DNA of 46,425 nt from positions 1 through 46,425 of the forward strand of contig JAKDLG010000021.1 of NCBI GenBank assembly GCA_030452985.1. Reading direction: 5' to 3'. The notes under the pieces are model-generated. The model was not told the origin of the DNA. It saw only the letters and a list, made by a program, of their open reading frames with translations, and did no database searches. The DNA is from Humibacillus sp. (lineage in GTDB: Bacteria > Actinomycetota > Actinomycetes > Actinomycetales > Dermatophilaceae). Below, in pieces: positions 36,253 to 45,929 of the stretch (its first letter is position 1; each line of letters begins with the position of its first letter). The position numbers and the translations under genes are program-made.

Positions 36253-37059
36253 TCACGAACCACCCGCGAGCGTTCCGGCGAAGATCTGCCACGCCAGCGC
36301 TGACTTCGCCACGAAGCTGAGGATGATGTAGAGCCGCTCTCCCACCAGGTAGTCGCGGAACCGACCGACGGGCTTGTACTGCAGCGCATGCACCACGGCG
36401 AAGACGTTGAAAAGAAGGAAGAGCGAGATGATGATGGCGTAGACGAACCCGGGCGCTGATGCGTTCGAGGTCGACCCGGGCGCCAGCACGTAGATCAGCA
36501 CGGCGACCCAGGGGACGGCACCGGCAAGGCACCCAAAGGTGAACGGCAGCCAACCACCGTCGCCCGGCTTCTGGAACTTCTCCTGCAGCCAGCCGAAGAG
36601 GATCATCGACGCGTTCACCCCGAAGAGGGCGACGAGGGCGGCGATGTCGCTGATGCCGAGCAGCAACGCGATGATCACGATCATCAACGAGCTCGACAAC
36701 GAGTACTCCACCCACCGGAACGTGTTGTGGGTCTGCGCCAGCCCCCTCCGGTAGCGGTCGAACATACCCGGCGCACTGACGATCAGGTGGAACAGCGACG
36801 ACAGGAAGAGGAACAGCGCGATCGCCGTCGCGACCGGAACATCGAACACGGTGACCTGTTCACCGGGCGTTCCCGGCGGACCGGCGAGGTAGGTGCCCGT
36901 CACCGGCAGGGTGAACCCGTTGGCCAGCACGAGCACCGCCACGCCGCTCACAAAGTGCAGCAGCGCCGCCCCCAGGTTGAGCCGACGCAACGACGTCGCC
37001 CGCTCGTCGGGGATGTCGAGATCGTGGGATGGTGGGCTACTGGTGCTCGCCGCTGACAT
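36253..37059 (-). CDS. Heliorhodopsin
   Basis: A 268-aa seven-helix retinal protein with inverted topology. TM3 reads TFRWVEYSLSSSLMIVI with counterion E118; TM7 reads YIILSFVAKSALAWQIF with retinal Lys K252. Both are offset by 11 from E107 and K241 of the reference heliorhodopsin 48C12, which supports the alignment. FGVNASMILFGWLQE in TM4 is also typical. Heliorhodopsins do not pump detectably; light sensing or enzyme regulation has been proposed. ATG 37059 follows GGAAGGG. No carotenoid gene is nearby. Confidence 0.93.
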   Translation of the reverse strand: MSAASTSSPPSHDLDIPDERATSLRRLNLGAALLHFVSGVAVLVLANGFTLPVTGTYLAGPPGTPGEQVTVFDVPVATAIALFLFLSSLFHLIVSAPGMFDRYRRGLAQTHNTFRWVEYSLSSSLMIVIIALLLGISDIAALVALFGVNASMILFGWLQEKFQKPGDGGWLPFTFGCLAGAVPWVAVLIYVLAPGSTSNASAPGFVYAIIISLFLLFNVFAVVHALQYKPVGRFRDYLVGERLYIILSFVAKSALAWQIFAGTLAGGS

Positions 37060-37295
37060 GTCGGCCCTTCCATTGCGATGCTTCGCCGTCGGTGGTGACC
37101 ACTGCGGTCTCGGGCGGGGGCCCGTTCGCCTCCTGCCAGCCTACGTGCGGTCGACGCTGACCGCAGGGGTCGGCAGGCGTCATCACCCCATCGTCTCGAT
37201 CGCAGGCGCTCGCCGGGCCCATTGCCTCCTCGGCCGCCCGATGGAACGGCCGCCTTGCGGATGACCAGGGCCCGCCACGTCGGTAGGTTCGACCC

Positions 37296-38234
37296 ATGCG
37301 TGGGTGTGGAGTTCTTTCGGCCGGAGGTGAGTTCGCGGTGTTCGAGCTACCGGAACCGGGCCCACCCGGCCCCGGTCAGCTAGTGCTCGCCGTGACGGCG
37401 GCCGGCATGGGTCGATGGGACTCGTTGCTGCACACGGGGGGTTGGGACGTGGGTCTACGACCACCTGCCGCCCTGGGAGTCGAGGGTGTCGGCACGGTCA
37501 TCTCGGTCGGCGCCGCCCGAGATGACGGTGCCTCCATCGTGGTCGGCGACGTCGTTCTCGCGCACGAGGCGCCGTTGCCGGGCGGCAGCGGCTTCTGGGC
37601 CGAACGCGTGCTGGTCGACGCGGGGCATGTCACCTCCTGCCCCGCCGGGCTGGATGCCGTGGTCGCCGGCGCGCTGCCAGTGCCAGGGCTGACCGCCCGC
37701 CAGGCTCTCGACCAGCTCGGCGTCCGAGCGAACACCCGGCTGCTCATCACCGGGGGATCTGGCACGACCGCCGGCCTGGCCCTCCAGCTGGCCGCCCAGA
37801 CGGGCGCGCACGTCGTCGCGACAGCCGCAGCACACCATCACGACCGGCTCAGACAACTGGGCGCCGTCGATGTGCTCGACTCGCACGATGCCGACTGGGC
37901 CACGAACGCACAGTCCACCGGACGCGGCGCAGGCGGCTTCGACGCCGTGCTGGTCGCCGTCACTGGAACCGCAGACGCCGCGATCAGTCTGCTCCGCAAG
38001 GGCGGTCGGTTGTGCTCCATCACCTCCGATGCGCCGCGGGGCGACGGCACCCAGCTGTCGACCAACCTCTACGTGCGCCCGGATGCCGGCCAGCTCGGCA
38101 GCCTCGCGGCCGCCGTGGCGAGCGGGACGCTCCACCTCGCGGCCAACGCCGTCGCCCTGGCCGACGCGCCCGGCGTCGCCCGACTCCTGGCTACAGGTAA
38201 GGCCGGCGGCACCACCTACGCCGTAACCCCCTGA
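37296..38234 (+). CDS. Medium-chain dehydrogenase/quinone oxidoreductase family protein
   Basis: A 312-aa zinc-independent MDR enzyme: GroES-like N-terminus (PGPPGPGQLVLAV ... LGVEGVGTVISVG) and a Rossmann domain LLITGGSGTTAGLALQLAAQ. Zinc ligands of alcohol dehydrogenases are absent. NADPH-dependent reduction of quinones or enones is usual for the family. Confidence 0.9.
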   Translation: MRGCGVLSAGGEFAVFELPEPGPPGPGQLVLAVTAAGMGRWDSLLHTGGWDVGLRPPAALGVEGVGTVISVGAARDDGASIVVGDVVLAHEAPLPGGSGFWAERVLVDAGHVTSCPAGLDAVVAGALPVPGLTARQALDQLGVRANTRLLITGGSGTTAGLALQLAAQTGAHVVATAAAHHHDRLRQLGAVDVLDSHDADWATNAQSTGRGAGGFDAVLVAVTGTADAAISLLRKGGRLCSITSDAPRGDGTQLSTNLYVRPDAGQLGSLAAAVASGTLHLAANAVALADAPGVARLLATGKAGGTTYAVTP

Positions 38235-38401
38235 CCCGGCCAGGTACCCCAGGGTCGGCTCGGCCCGCACCTGCCCTGCCGAACTCGGACCCACGACGAG
38301 GCACCCACCCGCCCGTGCTGGTGCGGTACCTCCGGTGGCAGCATGAAGCACGGGCGGCATCCGGCCCGCCGAGTACTGCGGACAACGGGTAAGGAGCGAG
38401 C

Positions 38402-39490
38402 ATGTGGGAGAAACGTGAAGACACGATCGTGCACGAGGTGGAGCCCTACAACGCCGAGCCCTCCCGAGCCGCGCTCGACCGCGCCCTCTGTACACCCATC
38501 GACACCTTCTACAGCCGCAACCACGGGCCGGTGCCCACCATCGACGCGAGCACCTGGCGACTGAAGGTCGACGGGCTGGTCGACCACGAGCTCGAGCTCG
38601 ACCTCCCCCGTCTCAAGGCCGACTTCGCGCATCGGGAGGTGGTGGCCACGTTGCAGTGCGCCGGGGCGCGAAGGGCCGATCTGGTCGCGATCCGCGACAT
38701 TCCCGGCGAGGCGCCCTGGGGACCCTGCGCCACCTCGACGGCCCGCTGGGCTGGCGTCGCGCTGGCCGACGTGCTCGCCGCGGCAGGCCTTCAGGATGCC
38801 GCTGCGCACGTCGCCTTCGAGGCCCCCGACGTCTCGGACCACCCCACCCCGCCGCAGTGCTACGGCAGCTCGGTCACGCGACGTAAGGCCGCCAGCCCGG
38901 AGGTGCTGCTCGCCTGGGCCATGAACGGGGAGCCACTGCCAGCCGTCCACGGCGGTCCCGTGCGCGTCGTGGTCCCGGGCTGGATCGGGGCCCGCAGCGT
39001 CAAGTGGGTCGAACGGGTCACGGCTCGCCTCGACCCGTCGCAGAACTACTTCCAGCAGGTCGCCTACCGCCTGCTCCCTGCCGACGCCGACCCGGATCAC
39101 GCCGATCTCGACCGGATGCCCATGCTCAGCTCGGTCGCCCTCAACTCCGACACGCTCGTGCCTGCACCCGCCAGCGTGGTCCCGGCCGGGCCCACCGAGG
39201 TCAGCGGCTACGCCTACGCCGGTGACGACCGGTCCGTCATAAGGGTCGACGTGTCGATCGACCGCGGGCAGAGCTGGCGACAGGCCGAGCTCGAGCAGGA
39301 TGCCGGTGACTGGGCGTGGTGCCGGTGGCGCACGCTCATCGACCTCGAGCCGAGTGCCACGACCGTCACGGTGCGAGCCTGGGACTCAACCGGGGCAGCG
39401 CAGCCGGATACCGCTGCGGCGCTGTGGAACCCGAAGGGATATATCAACAACGCCTGGAGCCACACGACTTTCGACGTCGAGGCCCAGTGA
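38402..39490 (+). CDS. Sulfite oxidase-type molybdopterin oxidoreductase
   Basis: A 362-aa Mo enzyme: oxidoreductase molybdopterin-binding domain with the Mo-ligand Cys (TLQCAGARR, C86), VRVVVPGWIGARSVKWVERV, then a Mo-co dimerisation domain (VSGYAYAGDD ... VDVSIDRGQSW, WNPKGYINNAW). No Tat or secretion signal visible, so probably cytoplasmic. Catalyses sulfite or related oxidations; the electron acceptor is unknown. Confidence 0.93.
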   Translation: MWEKREDTIVHEVEPYNAEPSRAALDRALCTPIDTFYSRNHGPVPTIDASTWRLKVDGLVDHELELDLPRLKADFAHREVVATLQCAGARRADLVAIRDIPGEAPWGPCATSTARWAGVALADVLAAAGLQDAAAHVAFEAPDVSDHPTPPQCYGSSVTRRKAASPEVLLAWAMNGEPLPAVHGGPVRVVVPGWIGARSVKWVERVTARLDPSQNYFQQVAYRLLPADADPDHADLDRMPMLSSVALNSDTLVPAPASVVPAGPTEVSGYAYAGDDRSVIRVDVSIDRGQSWRQAELEQDAGDWAWCRWRTLIDLEPSATTVTVRAWDSTGAAQPDTAAALWNPKGYINNAWSHTTFDVEAQ

Positions 39491-39497
39491 GCGGGTC

Positions 39498-39965
39498 GTG
39501 CTGCTATCGTCCCTGGCGGCTCGGGCGCTCCGAACGCGAACCTTGGTTCGAGCTCCGATCCCTCTCTACCGCAACGGCTTCGGCTGGCTGTTCGGTTCGC
39601 GCATGCTCATGCTCGAGCATACCGGGAGATCAAGCGGCCAGATCCGCTACGTCTGCCTCGAGGTCGTCGAGCGCCCCGCGCCAGACCAGATCATCATCGT
39701 CAGTGGCTTCGGCGAGGAGGCGCAGTGGTACCGCAACCTGCAGGCCGACCCGCACTGTTTCGTCAGCATCGGCCGTCGGCGCCACCTGACCGCGCACGCG
39801 ACGTTGCTGGACGACAACGAGTCGGCACTCGCGCTCGGCCGCTACCAGCGCGCCCATCCCCGGGCGTGGGCCCGCCTGCATGGCACCATCGAACGGGCCG
39901 TGAACCATCCCGTCACGGGTCTGCCCATGGTCCGCCTGACGATGCACCCCCCTAACCACTCCTGA
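39498..39965 (+). CDS. DDN-family deazaflavin (F420)-dependent nitroreductase-like protein
   Basis: A 155-aa split-barrel protein with LMLEHTGRSSGQIRYVCLEV and GFGEEAQWYRNLQADPHCFV, the Rv3547 (DDN)-like pattern binding F420. GTG 39498 begins 7 bp after the sulfite oxidase stop, so both are likely co-transcribed. Use of F420 is consistent with an actinobacterium. Confidence 0.85.
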   Translation: MLLSSLAARALRTRTLVRAPIPLYRNGFGWLFGSRMLMLEHTGRSSGQIRYVCLEVVERPAPDQIIIVSGFGEEAQWYRNLQADPHCFVSIGRRRHLTAHATLLDDNESALALGRYQRAHPRAWARLHGTIERAVNHPVTGLPMVRLTMHPPNHS

Positions 39966-40044
39966 GGAGGATTCCGTCCGCGCCCACCCCGGGCAGCTGC
40001 GCGGGACCGACACGTGTCCGGAGGCACGGACCCTGCGTGACACG

Positions 40045-41910
40045 ATGACGAGCGTGGACACCTGCGAGCTCGAGGGCTTCCTCGCTCAGTACCCCCCCTT
40101 CGTCTCCCTCAACGCCAAGATGCTCAGGTCGGTCGCGAGCGCCGCAACCGTCGTCGTGGTCGGGCGCGGGGAGCAGATCCTCGACGCCTTCACCGACCCG
40201 ACCAACGCGGTCTTCATCGTGCTGCAGGGCCGGGTCGACATCTGGAACGACGCCGACCGCATCCGGGAGGCGGCTGACGAGTCCCTCGGCGCGGGAGAGG
40301 TGTTCGGCTTCTCGGCCATGCTGACCGAGCGATCGGTCGGGCCACGCGCCGTTGCGGCCACCCCGGTCACCTTCGCCCGGATACCAGCCGCTGCCGTGGC
40401 ACCGGTCTTCGCCTCCCGACAGGGTGCGCGCTTCCTCGCCGAGACCCTCCTGTCGACCCGGCGGCAGGCACTGGCCGCCCCGGCCTACAGCTCCGTGGAG
40501 GAGCTCATCACTACGCCGCCGCTTCTGGTCGGGTTGACGACCCCCGTGGCTGAGGTCGCTCGTCTGATGACAGAACGGAACTCGCGGTATGCCGTGGTCC
40601 CCGGAGCCGACCACACCTTCGGACTGGTCACCGACTCGATCCTGCGACGGCGGGTGCTGGTCGAGGGGATGCCGCTCAGCACTCCCGCGGCCGAGGTGAT
40701 GCAGCCCGCCACGGCAACCTCGGTGGTGGGCGAGTCGGCCCAGGAGGCCCAGATCACCCTGCTCGACCACGGGAGCGACTTCCTCGTCGTGACCGACCGC
40801 GCCGGCACGCTGCGCGGAGTCGTCGCTCCGCGCGACTTCGCCGTGTCACCGTCCACGGCCGGGGTGGCCCTCAACGAGCAGCTGCGTCGCGCGAGCGCCC
40901 CCGAGCAGCTCGACGCCCTGGCGCGGCAGGCCCCGATGATGCTCGCCGACCTGCTCGGCCGAGGGCTCCCCTCGGGGCGGGTGATCGCGGTGTACTCGTC
41001 CATCGTCGACACCATCGTGAGACGCGCGATCCAGCTGACGTTCCGGCGGCATCCCGACCTGACCACCGATGCGTTCACCTGGCTGGCGCTCGGCAGCAAC
41101 GGACGCCGCGAGGCCGTTCTCAGCTCCGACGTGGACTCTGCCGTGGCGTTCGTCGACGGCACCCCACCCGACGAGATCACCCGCTACCGCGCCGCGTTCG
41201 CCGAGGTCGACGAGATGCTGGTCGGCGCCGGGCTGATGAGTGACGACCACGGGGCATCCGCGCGACGCACCCTGTTCGCCCGCACCAATGCCGACTGGCG
41301 CGCACAGGCCAAGCGGTGGCTCGCCGCCCCGACCGACGGCAACGGGGCCATGATGACCTCGCTGCTCGTCGACGGACGCCCGGTTCACGGCGACACCGGG
41401 CTGCCGGAGGTGGCCAAGGTGTTCAGCGACCTGCGTCGGCATCCGGGCACGATGCGGCTGCTGCTGCAGGAGTCGTTGTCGAGCCGGGCCCGGCTGCACT
41501 CCATGCGCCAGGTGCTCTCGCGACGCAACGACACCTTTGACGTCAAGTCCTACGCCCTCGTGCCCGTCGTCAACATCGGTCGCTGGGCCGCCCTCAGCGT
41601 GGGCTCTGCGGCGCTGCCGACGACCGAGCGGCTGCGCATCGCCGCAGGGTCGGCGATGCTCCCGCGGTCTCAGGCGAGCACCCTCATCGAGGTCTTCGAG
41701 ACGCTGCAACGTCTGCGGCTGCGCTACCAGCTGCTGCAGATCCGCGAGGGCAGCAGGCCGTCCGACGTGCTGGTGCTCGACCGGCTCTCCGCCATCGATC
41801 GCACGGTCATCGCCCAGGCGGTGCGGGAGGTTTCGGGCATCCAGCGCAGCATGGCCAACGTCTCCAACTACGTGCCCGCCGCCGACTGGTCGTCCTCCGA
41901 CGGCCTGTGA
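40045..41910 (+). CDS. cNMP-binding, CBS and DUF294 nucleotidyltransferase-like signalling protein
   Basis: A 621-aa cytoplasmic regulator. Order: cyclic-nucleotide-binding domain (residues about 10-140, AVFIVLQGRVDIWN, GEVFGFSAMLTER), two CBS domains (about 160-280), DUF294 nucleotidyltransferase domain with LGSNGRREAVLSSDVDSAV (GS-x-D-x-D metal motif) and the DUF294_C substrate-binding helical domain. Similar proteins sit beside exonuclease genes in other bacteria; none is here. The reaction is not known. Confidence 0.9.
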   Translation: MTSVDTCELEGFLAQYPPFVSLNAKMLRSVASAATVVVVGRGEQILDAFTDPTNAVFIVLQGRVDIWNDADRIREAADESLGAGEVFGFSAMLTERSVGPRAVAATPVTFARIPAAAVAPVFASRQGARFLAETLLSTRRQALAAPAYSSVEELITTPPLLVGLTTPVAEVARLMTERNSRYAVVPGADHTFGLVTDSILRRRVLVEGMPLSTPAAEVMQPATATSVVGESAQEAQITLLDHGSDFLVVTDRAGTLRGVVAPRDFAVSPSTAGVALNEQLRRASAPEQLDALARQAPMMLADLLGRGLPSGRVIAVYSSIVDTIVRRAIQLTFRRHPDLTTDAFTWLALGSNGRREAVLSSDVDSAVAFVDGTPPDEITRYRAAFAEVDEMLVGAGLMSDDHGASARRTLFARTNADWRAQAKRWLAAPTDGNGAMMTSLLVDGRPVHGDTGLPEVAKVFSDLRRHPGTMRLLLQESLSSRARLHSMRQVLSRRNDTFDVKSYALVPVVNIGRWAALSVGSAALPTTERLRIAAGSAMLPRSQASTLIEVFETLQRLRLRYQLLQIREGSRPSDVLVLDRLSAIDRTVIAQAVREVSGIQRSMANVSNYVPAADWSSSDGL

Positions 41911-42091
41911 CCGCCCTGGCGCCACTGGGCCGCCGAGAGATCCACGCCACCTGACTTCGCGTCCATCGCGGGCCTCGTAGGCAGTTACGTCAGCCTTCCT
42001 GTGCACCCAGGTGGTCGACCCCTGCGTGGCAGACGTGACGGCGCCGTAACAGCCCGGGTGATAACCTGAGTTGAGACCACGAGGAGTTCTC

Positions 42092-43591
42092 ATGGGTGCC
42101 ACTCGGGTAACGCACGAAGTGCGTCCACACACCACATCGCCCCGGTCGCTGCTGGCCCAGCGCGAGATCTATCGCCGAGGTCGCACACCGGTGTCCGACT
42201 CAGTCGGTCGGATCCGTGCCCTGGACGTCGCCCCCGCCGGCCCGGAGACAACCGCCCAGCATCTGGGCGAACTCGCCTGGCGCTTCGGCCGGATAGGCCT
42301 CGGCCACTCGATCCGCGGGCTGGATGTGACGCGCGGCCGCGCATTCACCGATGCGGCCCTGCGGTTGGCACCTGACCGCGTCCGAACGCAGGTCCCGGTG
42401 GAGGCGCTCGGTGCCAGGCTCGGCCAGGGCGGCGACGACGAGCTCGTAGGGGCGGCAGGCCCCAGGGTCGCCGCCGCCGTCGCCCGCTCGCAGCCGTCAC
42501 GGACCATGCCGGAGGCGGTCGTGGCGCGCGTGGAGCGCGTTGCTTCGAGGCCAGGGCACGACATCGGGACCGTAGCCATCCATGACGATCCCGCGGCCCA
42601 CGCGGCGGCACGCATGCTGAGAGCGGACGCTTTCACAGTAGGTCGGTCGGTCTACCTCGCCGCAGGCGCCTACCGACCGGCCAGCTCCGACGGCATCGAT
42701 CTGCTAGCCCACGAGTTCGCCCACACCACCCAGCAGGACGGCGCCTCGCCCGCAGACGTCGCCCGCCTCCCAGTCAGCGAGCCGGGCAGCCCGCCCGAGA
42801 TGGGGGCCGATCAACTCGCCCGCGGCGGTGCGCCCGCAAGCCCGGCGGCGACGCGTGCTCCGGTGCAGATCATGCGCCGGGTCAGCTTCGCGCGGAGCAG
42901 CGACGTCCTTACGTCAAACGATCCCGGTTCCACCGAGACAGCCGCGACCTTCCAGATTGCCGCCGGGGTGCCGGCTGCGCCACACTTCCGTTGGACGTCC
43001 GACGTGACGGTCAGCGGGAACGCCGGCGACCCGTTCGCGAACTTCACAGTCGGACCGCACCAGGTTGTGCGGTCCTTCTGGCTGAACATCTTCTGGGGGA
43101 CGGATGCCAACCGCACCCACCGAACCGCGACAGTCGCGACGCCGGTCAGGGACGCCATAGCCGTCGGCAACACCTGGTATCACGACCCGTTCGCGTCGGG
43201 GCGCTTCGCCGCCTTGGGGGACGTCCGCAGCACGCAAATCGAGGACTCACCCGGGGTGCGGAGTCAGCCCTTCGCCAATCCCGTGGCGGGCCGAGTCGGC
43301 ACGCGTGGTTGGTTCAACTGGGGCATGTCGTTCGTCGCGGCGATCAGTGCGCGGGACTCCACGGCAGGTGCCGGAGCGGGCGCCTTCCAGACGCTCGGAC
43401 ACGTCTACTGGAATTTGAGCCTTGCCGGCAACTTCGACACCACGCGGCCAGCATTGGGTCGGGTGGCGATCACAGGGGGAGGGAAGACAAACGTCGGGAA
43501 GGTGCTAGACGGTGGGAGCGGCGACTTCCCCGTCATGCACGGCGGCACCACGTTCAATGTGGCTGCCAATGCGGCGCTCACCACGACGTAG
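42092..43591 (+). CDS. DUF4157 protein with HExxH motif
   Basis: A 499-aa protein. The DUF4157 domain spans about 140-235, with HDDPAAHAAARMLRADAFTV and LLAHEFAHTTQQDG (H207, E208, H211), a zinc-protease signature. The N-terminus is an unstructured-looking Arg-rich segment; the last 240 residues are a beta-rich domain of unknown type rich in W, F and N. DUF4157 is frequent at the N-terminus of contractile-injection-system effectors and polymorphic toxins. No injection-system genes are in the window. ATG 42092 follows GAGGAG. Confidence 0.85.
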   Translation: MGATRVTHEVRPHTTSPRSLLAQREIYRRGRTPVSDSVGRIRALDVAPAGPETTAQHLGELAWRFGRIGLGHSIRGLDVTRGRAFTDAALRLAPDRVRTQVPVEALGARLGQGGDDELVGAAGPRVAAAVARSQPSRTMPEAVVARVERVASRPGHDIGTVAIHDDPAAHAAARMLRADAFTVGRSVYLAAGAYRPASSDGIDLLAHEFAHTTQQDGASPADVARLPVSEPGSPPEMGADQLARGGAPASPAATRAPVQIMRRVSFARSSDVLTSNDPGSTETAATFQIAAGVPAAPHFRWTSDVTVSGNAGDPFANFTVGPHQVVRSFWLNIFWGTDANRTHRTATVATPVRDAIAVGNTWYHDPFASGRFAALGDVRSTQIEDSPGVRSQPFANPVAGRVGTRGWFNWGMSFVAAISARDSTAGAGAGAFQTLGHVYWNLSLAGNFDTTRPALGRVAITGGGKTNVGKVLDGGSGDFPVMHGGTTFNVAANAALTTT

Positions 43592-43599
43592 GGACGACC

Positions 43600-44004
43600 A
43601 TGATCGTTGTGCACCGGATCCCCGTCGGCGACCTCGGGGATGATCCGCCGCAGTACGCGGTCGAGCCCTCGGAGCGGCCGGGGTCGGCAGTCGCCCGGCT
43701 GCTTCGGGCGACCACCCGCGTGCCGCCGTCGCAGCCCTTGGTCGCGGTGGTGCGGATCGGGGTTCTGCACAGTCCCGACAGCATTGAGGTCGCCTCCGCG
43801 GAATGGGCGGAGCGACGCTTCACCGTGGTGCTGATCGGCGCCCGGAGCGGCGAGATCCTCGGCGCGGATATCGTCAGCTACGCACTGGTCGAACTGCCTC
43901 TCGAGCCGTTACCCGCCGGCACCCATATTTGCGCCGCGCTCCTCCGATGGTCGGATGCCGCTGTGGAAATGGAGTCCGTTGAGGGTGAGTTCACCGTCGA
44001 GTAG
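43600..44004 (+). CDS. Hypothetical small protein paired with the DUF4157 gene
   Basis: A 134-aa protein, ATG 8 bp after the stop of the DUF4157 gene. Beta-rich, acidic C-terminus (VEMESVEGEFTVE), with FTVVLIGARSGEILGAD in the middle. No family recognised. Its close coupling and size fit an immunity or accessory partner; that is a guess from context. Confidence 0.7.
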   Translation: MIVVHRIPVGDLGDDPPQYAVEPSERPGSAVARLLRATTRVPPSQPLVAVVRIGVLHSPDSIEVASAEWAERRFTVVLIGARSGEILGADIVSYALVELPLEPLPAGTHICAALLRWSDAAVEMESVEGEFTVE

Positions 44005-44103
44005 ACCGCGGCTGCCACAGACGCCGACAGTGCTCTGCCTTTCGCAAGCACACTGAACCGCCCCGGCATGTCCGGAGACTCCGAACCTTGGGAAGGTTGG
44101 AGT

Positions 44104-44432
44104 CATGCCAGGGAACACGTCGAAGAGGTACCCGTCTGAGCTGAAGGCGCGGGCGGTACGGATGGTCGCTGAGGTCTCGCGGTGAGCACGACTCGGAGTG
44201 GGCGGCGATGACCAAGGTCGCGCAGCTGCTCGGGGTCACCACGCCGGAGACGGTCCGCAAGTGGGTGTGTCAGGCGCAGGTCGACGAAGGCGCCCGGCCG
44301 GGGGTCACCACGGAGGACTCGGTCGAGCTGAAACGGTTGAAACGAGAGAACGCTGAGCTGCGGCGGGCGAACTCGATCCTGAAGGCCGCTTCGGCTTTCT
44401 TCGCGGCCGAGCAGGGCCGGCCCTCCCACTGA
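44104..44432 (+). pseudogene. IS3 OrfA, frameshifted
   Basis: HTH protein of IS3: KRYPSELKARAVRMVAEVSR, frame change near 44186, then EHDSEWAAMTKVAQLLGV, TPETVRKWVCQAQVD and the leucine-zipper LKRLKRENAELRRANSILK. Confidence 0.85.
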
Positions 44433-44433
44433 T

Positions 44434-45396
44434 CGTGCTTGTCGGCTGACTTCGTCCGCGAGCACGCCGACCACCGCGATACCGGTGGGCTGCGTTGGGG
44501 TGCCCCGCCGATCTGCGCCGTGCTGAGTGAGCACGGACTGCCGATCGCCCGCGTCGACGTACTACGAACACGTGGCCAAGTCACCCACCAGCCAGAACCG
44601 CCGGGACGCGATGCTGGTCAACGAGATCCGCCGCGTCCACGCCGGCAACTACGGCGGGTACGGGGCGCGGAAGGTGTGGCTGACCCTGAACCGGGAGGGG
44701 ATCGCGGTGGCCAGGTGCACGGTCGAGCGGCTGATGCACCAAGCAGGGTTGGCCGGCGCGGTCCAGCCAATCAACTGGAAGGTCGAGCGGACCACGATCG
44801 CGGACCCGGCCGCGTCGCGGGCGCGGGACCTGGTCCGGCGCGACTTCGCGCCGCTGGCTCCGGACCGGCTCTGGGTCGCTGACATCACGTACGTCTCGAC
44901 GTGGTCCGGGTGGGTGTACGTGGCGTTCGTGATCGACGCGTACGCTCGGCGGATTATCGGGTGGCGGTGCGGGACCAGCATGTCCACGCAGCTGGTCCTG
45001 GACGCGCTTGAGCAGGCTGTCTGGACCCGTGAACGTGAGGGGCGTTCGTTGGGTTCCGTTGTGGCACCTACCGATCGCGGTTCGCAGTACACCGCGATTC
45101 GGTACACCGAACGCCTCGCCGAGGCGGGGATCGCGGCGTCGGTCGGTAGCGTCGGATCGTCGTATGACAACGCGTTGGCGGAGTCGATCAACGGGTTGTA
45201 CAAGACTGAGCTGGTCAAACCACGTGGCCCGTGGCACGGTCTCGATCCGCTCGAGATCGCGACCGCGGAGTACGTCGACTGGTTCAACCACCGCCGCCTC
45301 TACGAGCACTGCGGCGACATCCCACCGGCCGAGCTCGAGACCGCGTACTACGCTCGAACACGAGCCCAGCCAGAGTCTGAGCTCTCAAACCGGTAA
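44434..45396 (+). pseudogene. IS3 OrfB transposase, frameshifted near its start
   Basis: The start (ADFVREHADHRD ... GAPPICAVLSEHGLPIA) is in a different frame from the rest (STYYEHVAK onward, change near 44553). The DDE core is complete: LWVADITYVST (D), PTDRGSQYTA (D) and SYDNALAESINGLYKTE (E). An 870-bp frame from 44527 could still express a shortened transposase. Confidence 0.85.
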
Positions 45397-45414
45397 GTCT
45401 CCGGACTTGATGCC

Positions 45415-45782
45415 GTAAGGCGTGGTCGAGCAGGTCCTGCGCTGCGTCAGCGGCGGCGGTGGCCTCGCCTGTGCCGCCGAGGCTGGAGACAGCTTTGGAC
45501 AGCACGGGGTGGGCGCCGGCGGGCCGGTGTCCCAGAGCGGGCCGGGGTGGGTGCCGTGCAGGTGGGTGGTGTTGGCCCGCAGCACCGTTCCGAGTGCTGC
45601 GTCTCGTTCCTGGTCCGGCCAGACCTGCATCAGTCCGTCGGCGACCGTTCACACAGCGTGCTCGAGCTGGTCGTTGTTCATGGTGTCGGTGATGGCACGT
45701 TGGGCCAGGGCGTGGATCCGGACTGCGCTTGGGTCTCCGGACGGGTCGTGGCTGATCACCGAGAGTTGATTCAGGGCCCGCA
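45415..45782 (-). pseudogene. NB-ARC/TPR protein fragment
   Basis: Readable as the hinge and TPR start of an actinobacterial NB-ARC/TPR protein: ALNQLSVISHD, AVRIHALAQRAITDTM, a nonsense TGA at 45651-45649, WPDQERDAALGTVLRANTTH, and in another frame AHPVLSKAVSSLGG, AADAAQDLLDHALRHQ. Ends missing on both sides. Confidence 0.65.
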
Positions 45783-45929
45783 GCCCTGCCCGCGCCTACT
45801 CGAGGGACACCACGTCATGGTCTGAGGCGGCCCCAGCTTCGTTGGCATGAGCCGGGCCGGGGCTACGGTGGTCGGTGGTGAGGTAGGAGCGAGCAGCCTC
45901 ACTGGTGGACAGGCTCTCGGGGGCGCCGG

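Larger units (their letters stand above)
44054..45414 (+). mobile_element. IS3-family insertion sequence, degraded
   Basis: Left end TGAACCGCCCCGGCATGTCC and right end carrying AGTCTCCGGACTTGATGCC, imperfect inverse of each other around TCCGGAGACT. The outer part of the right end is not conserved. Contains orfA and orfB reading frames with at least two frameshifts. It interrupts or abuts an NB-ARC/TPR relic on its right. Confidence 0.75.
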
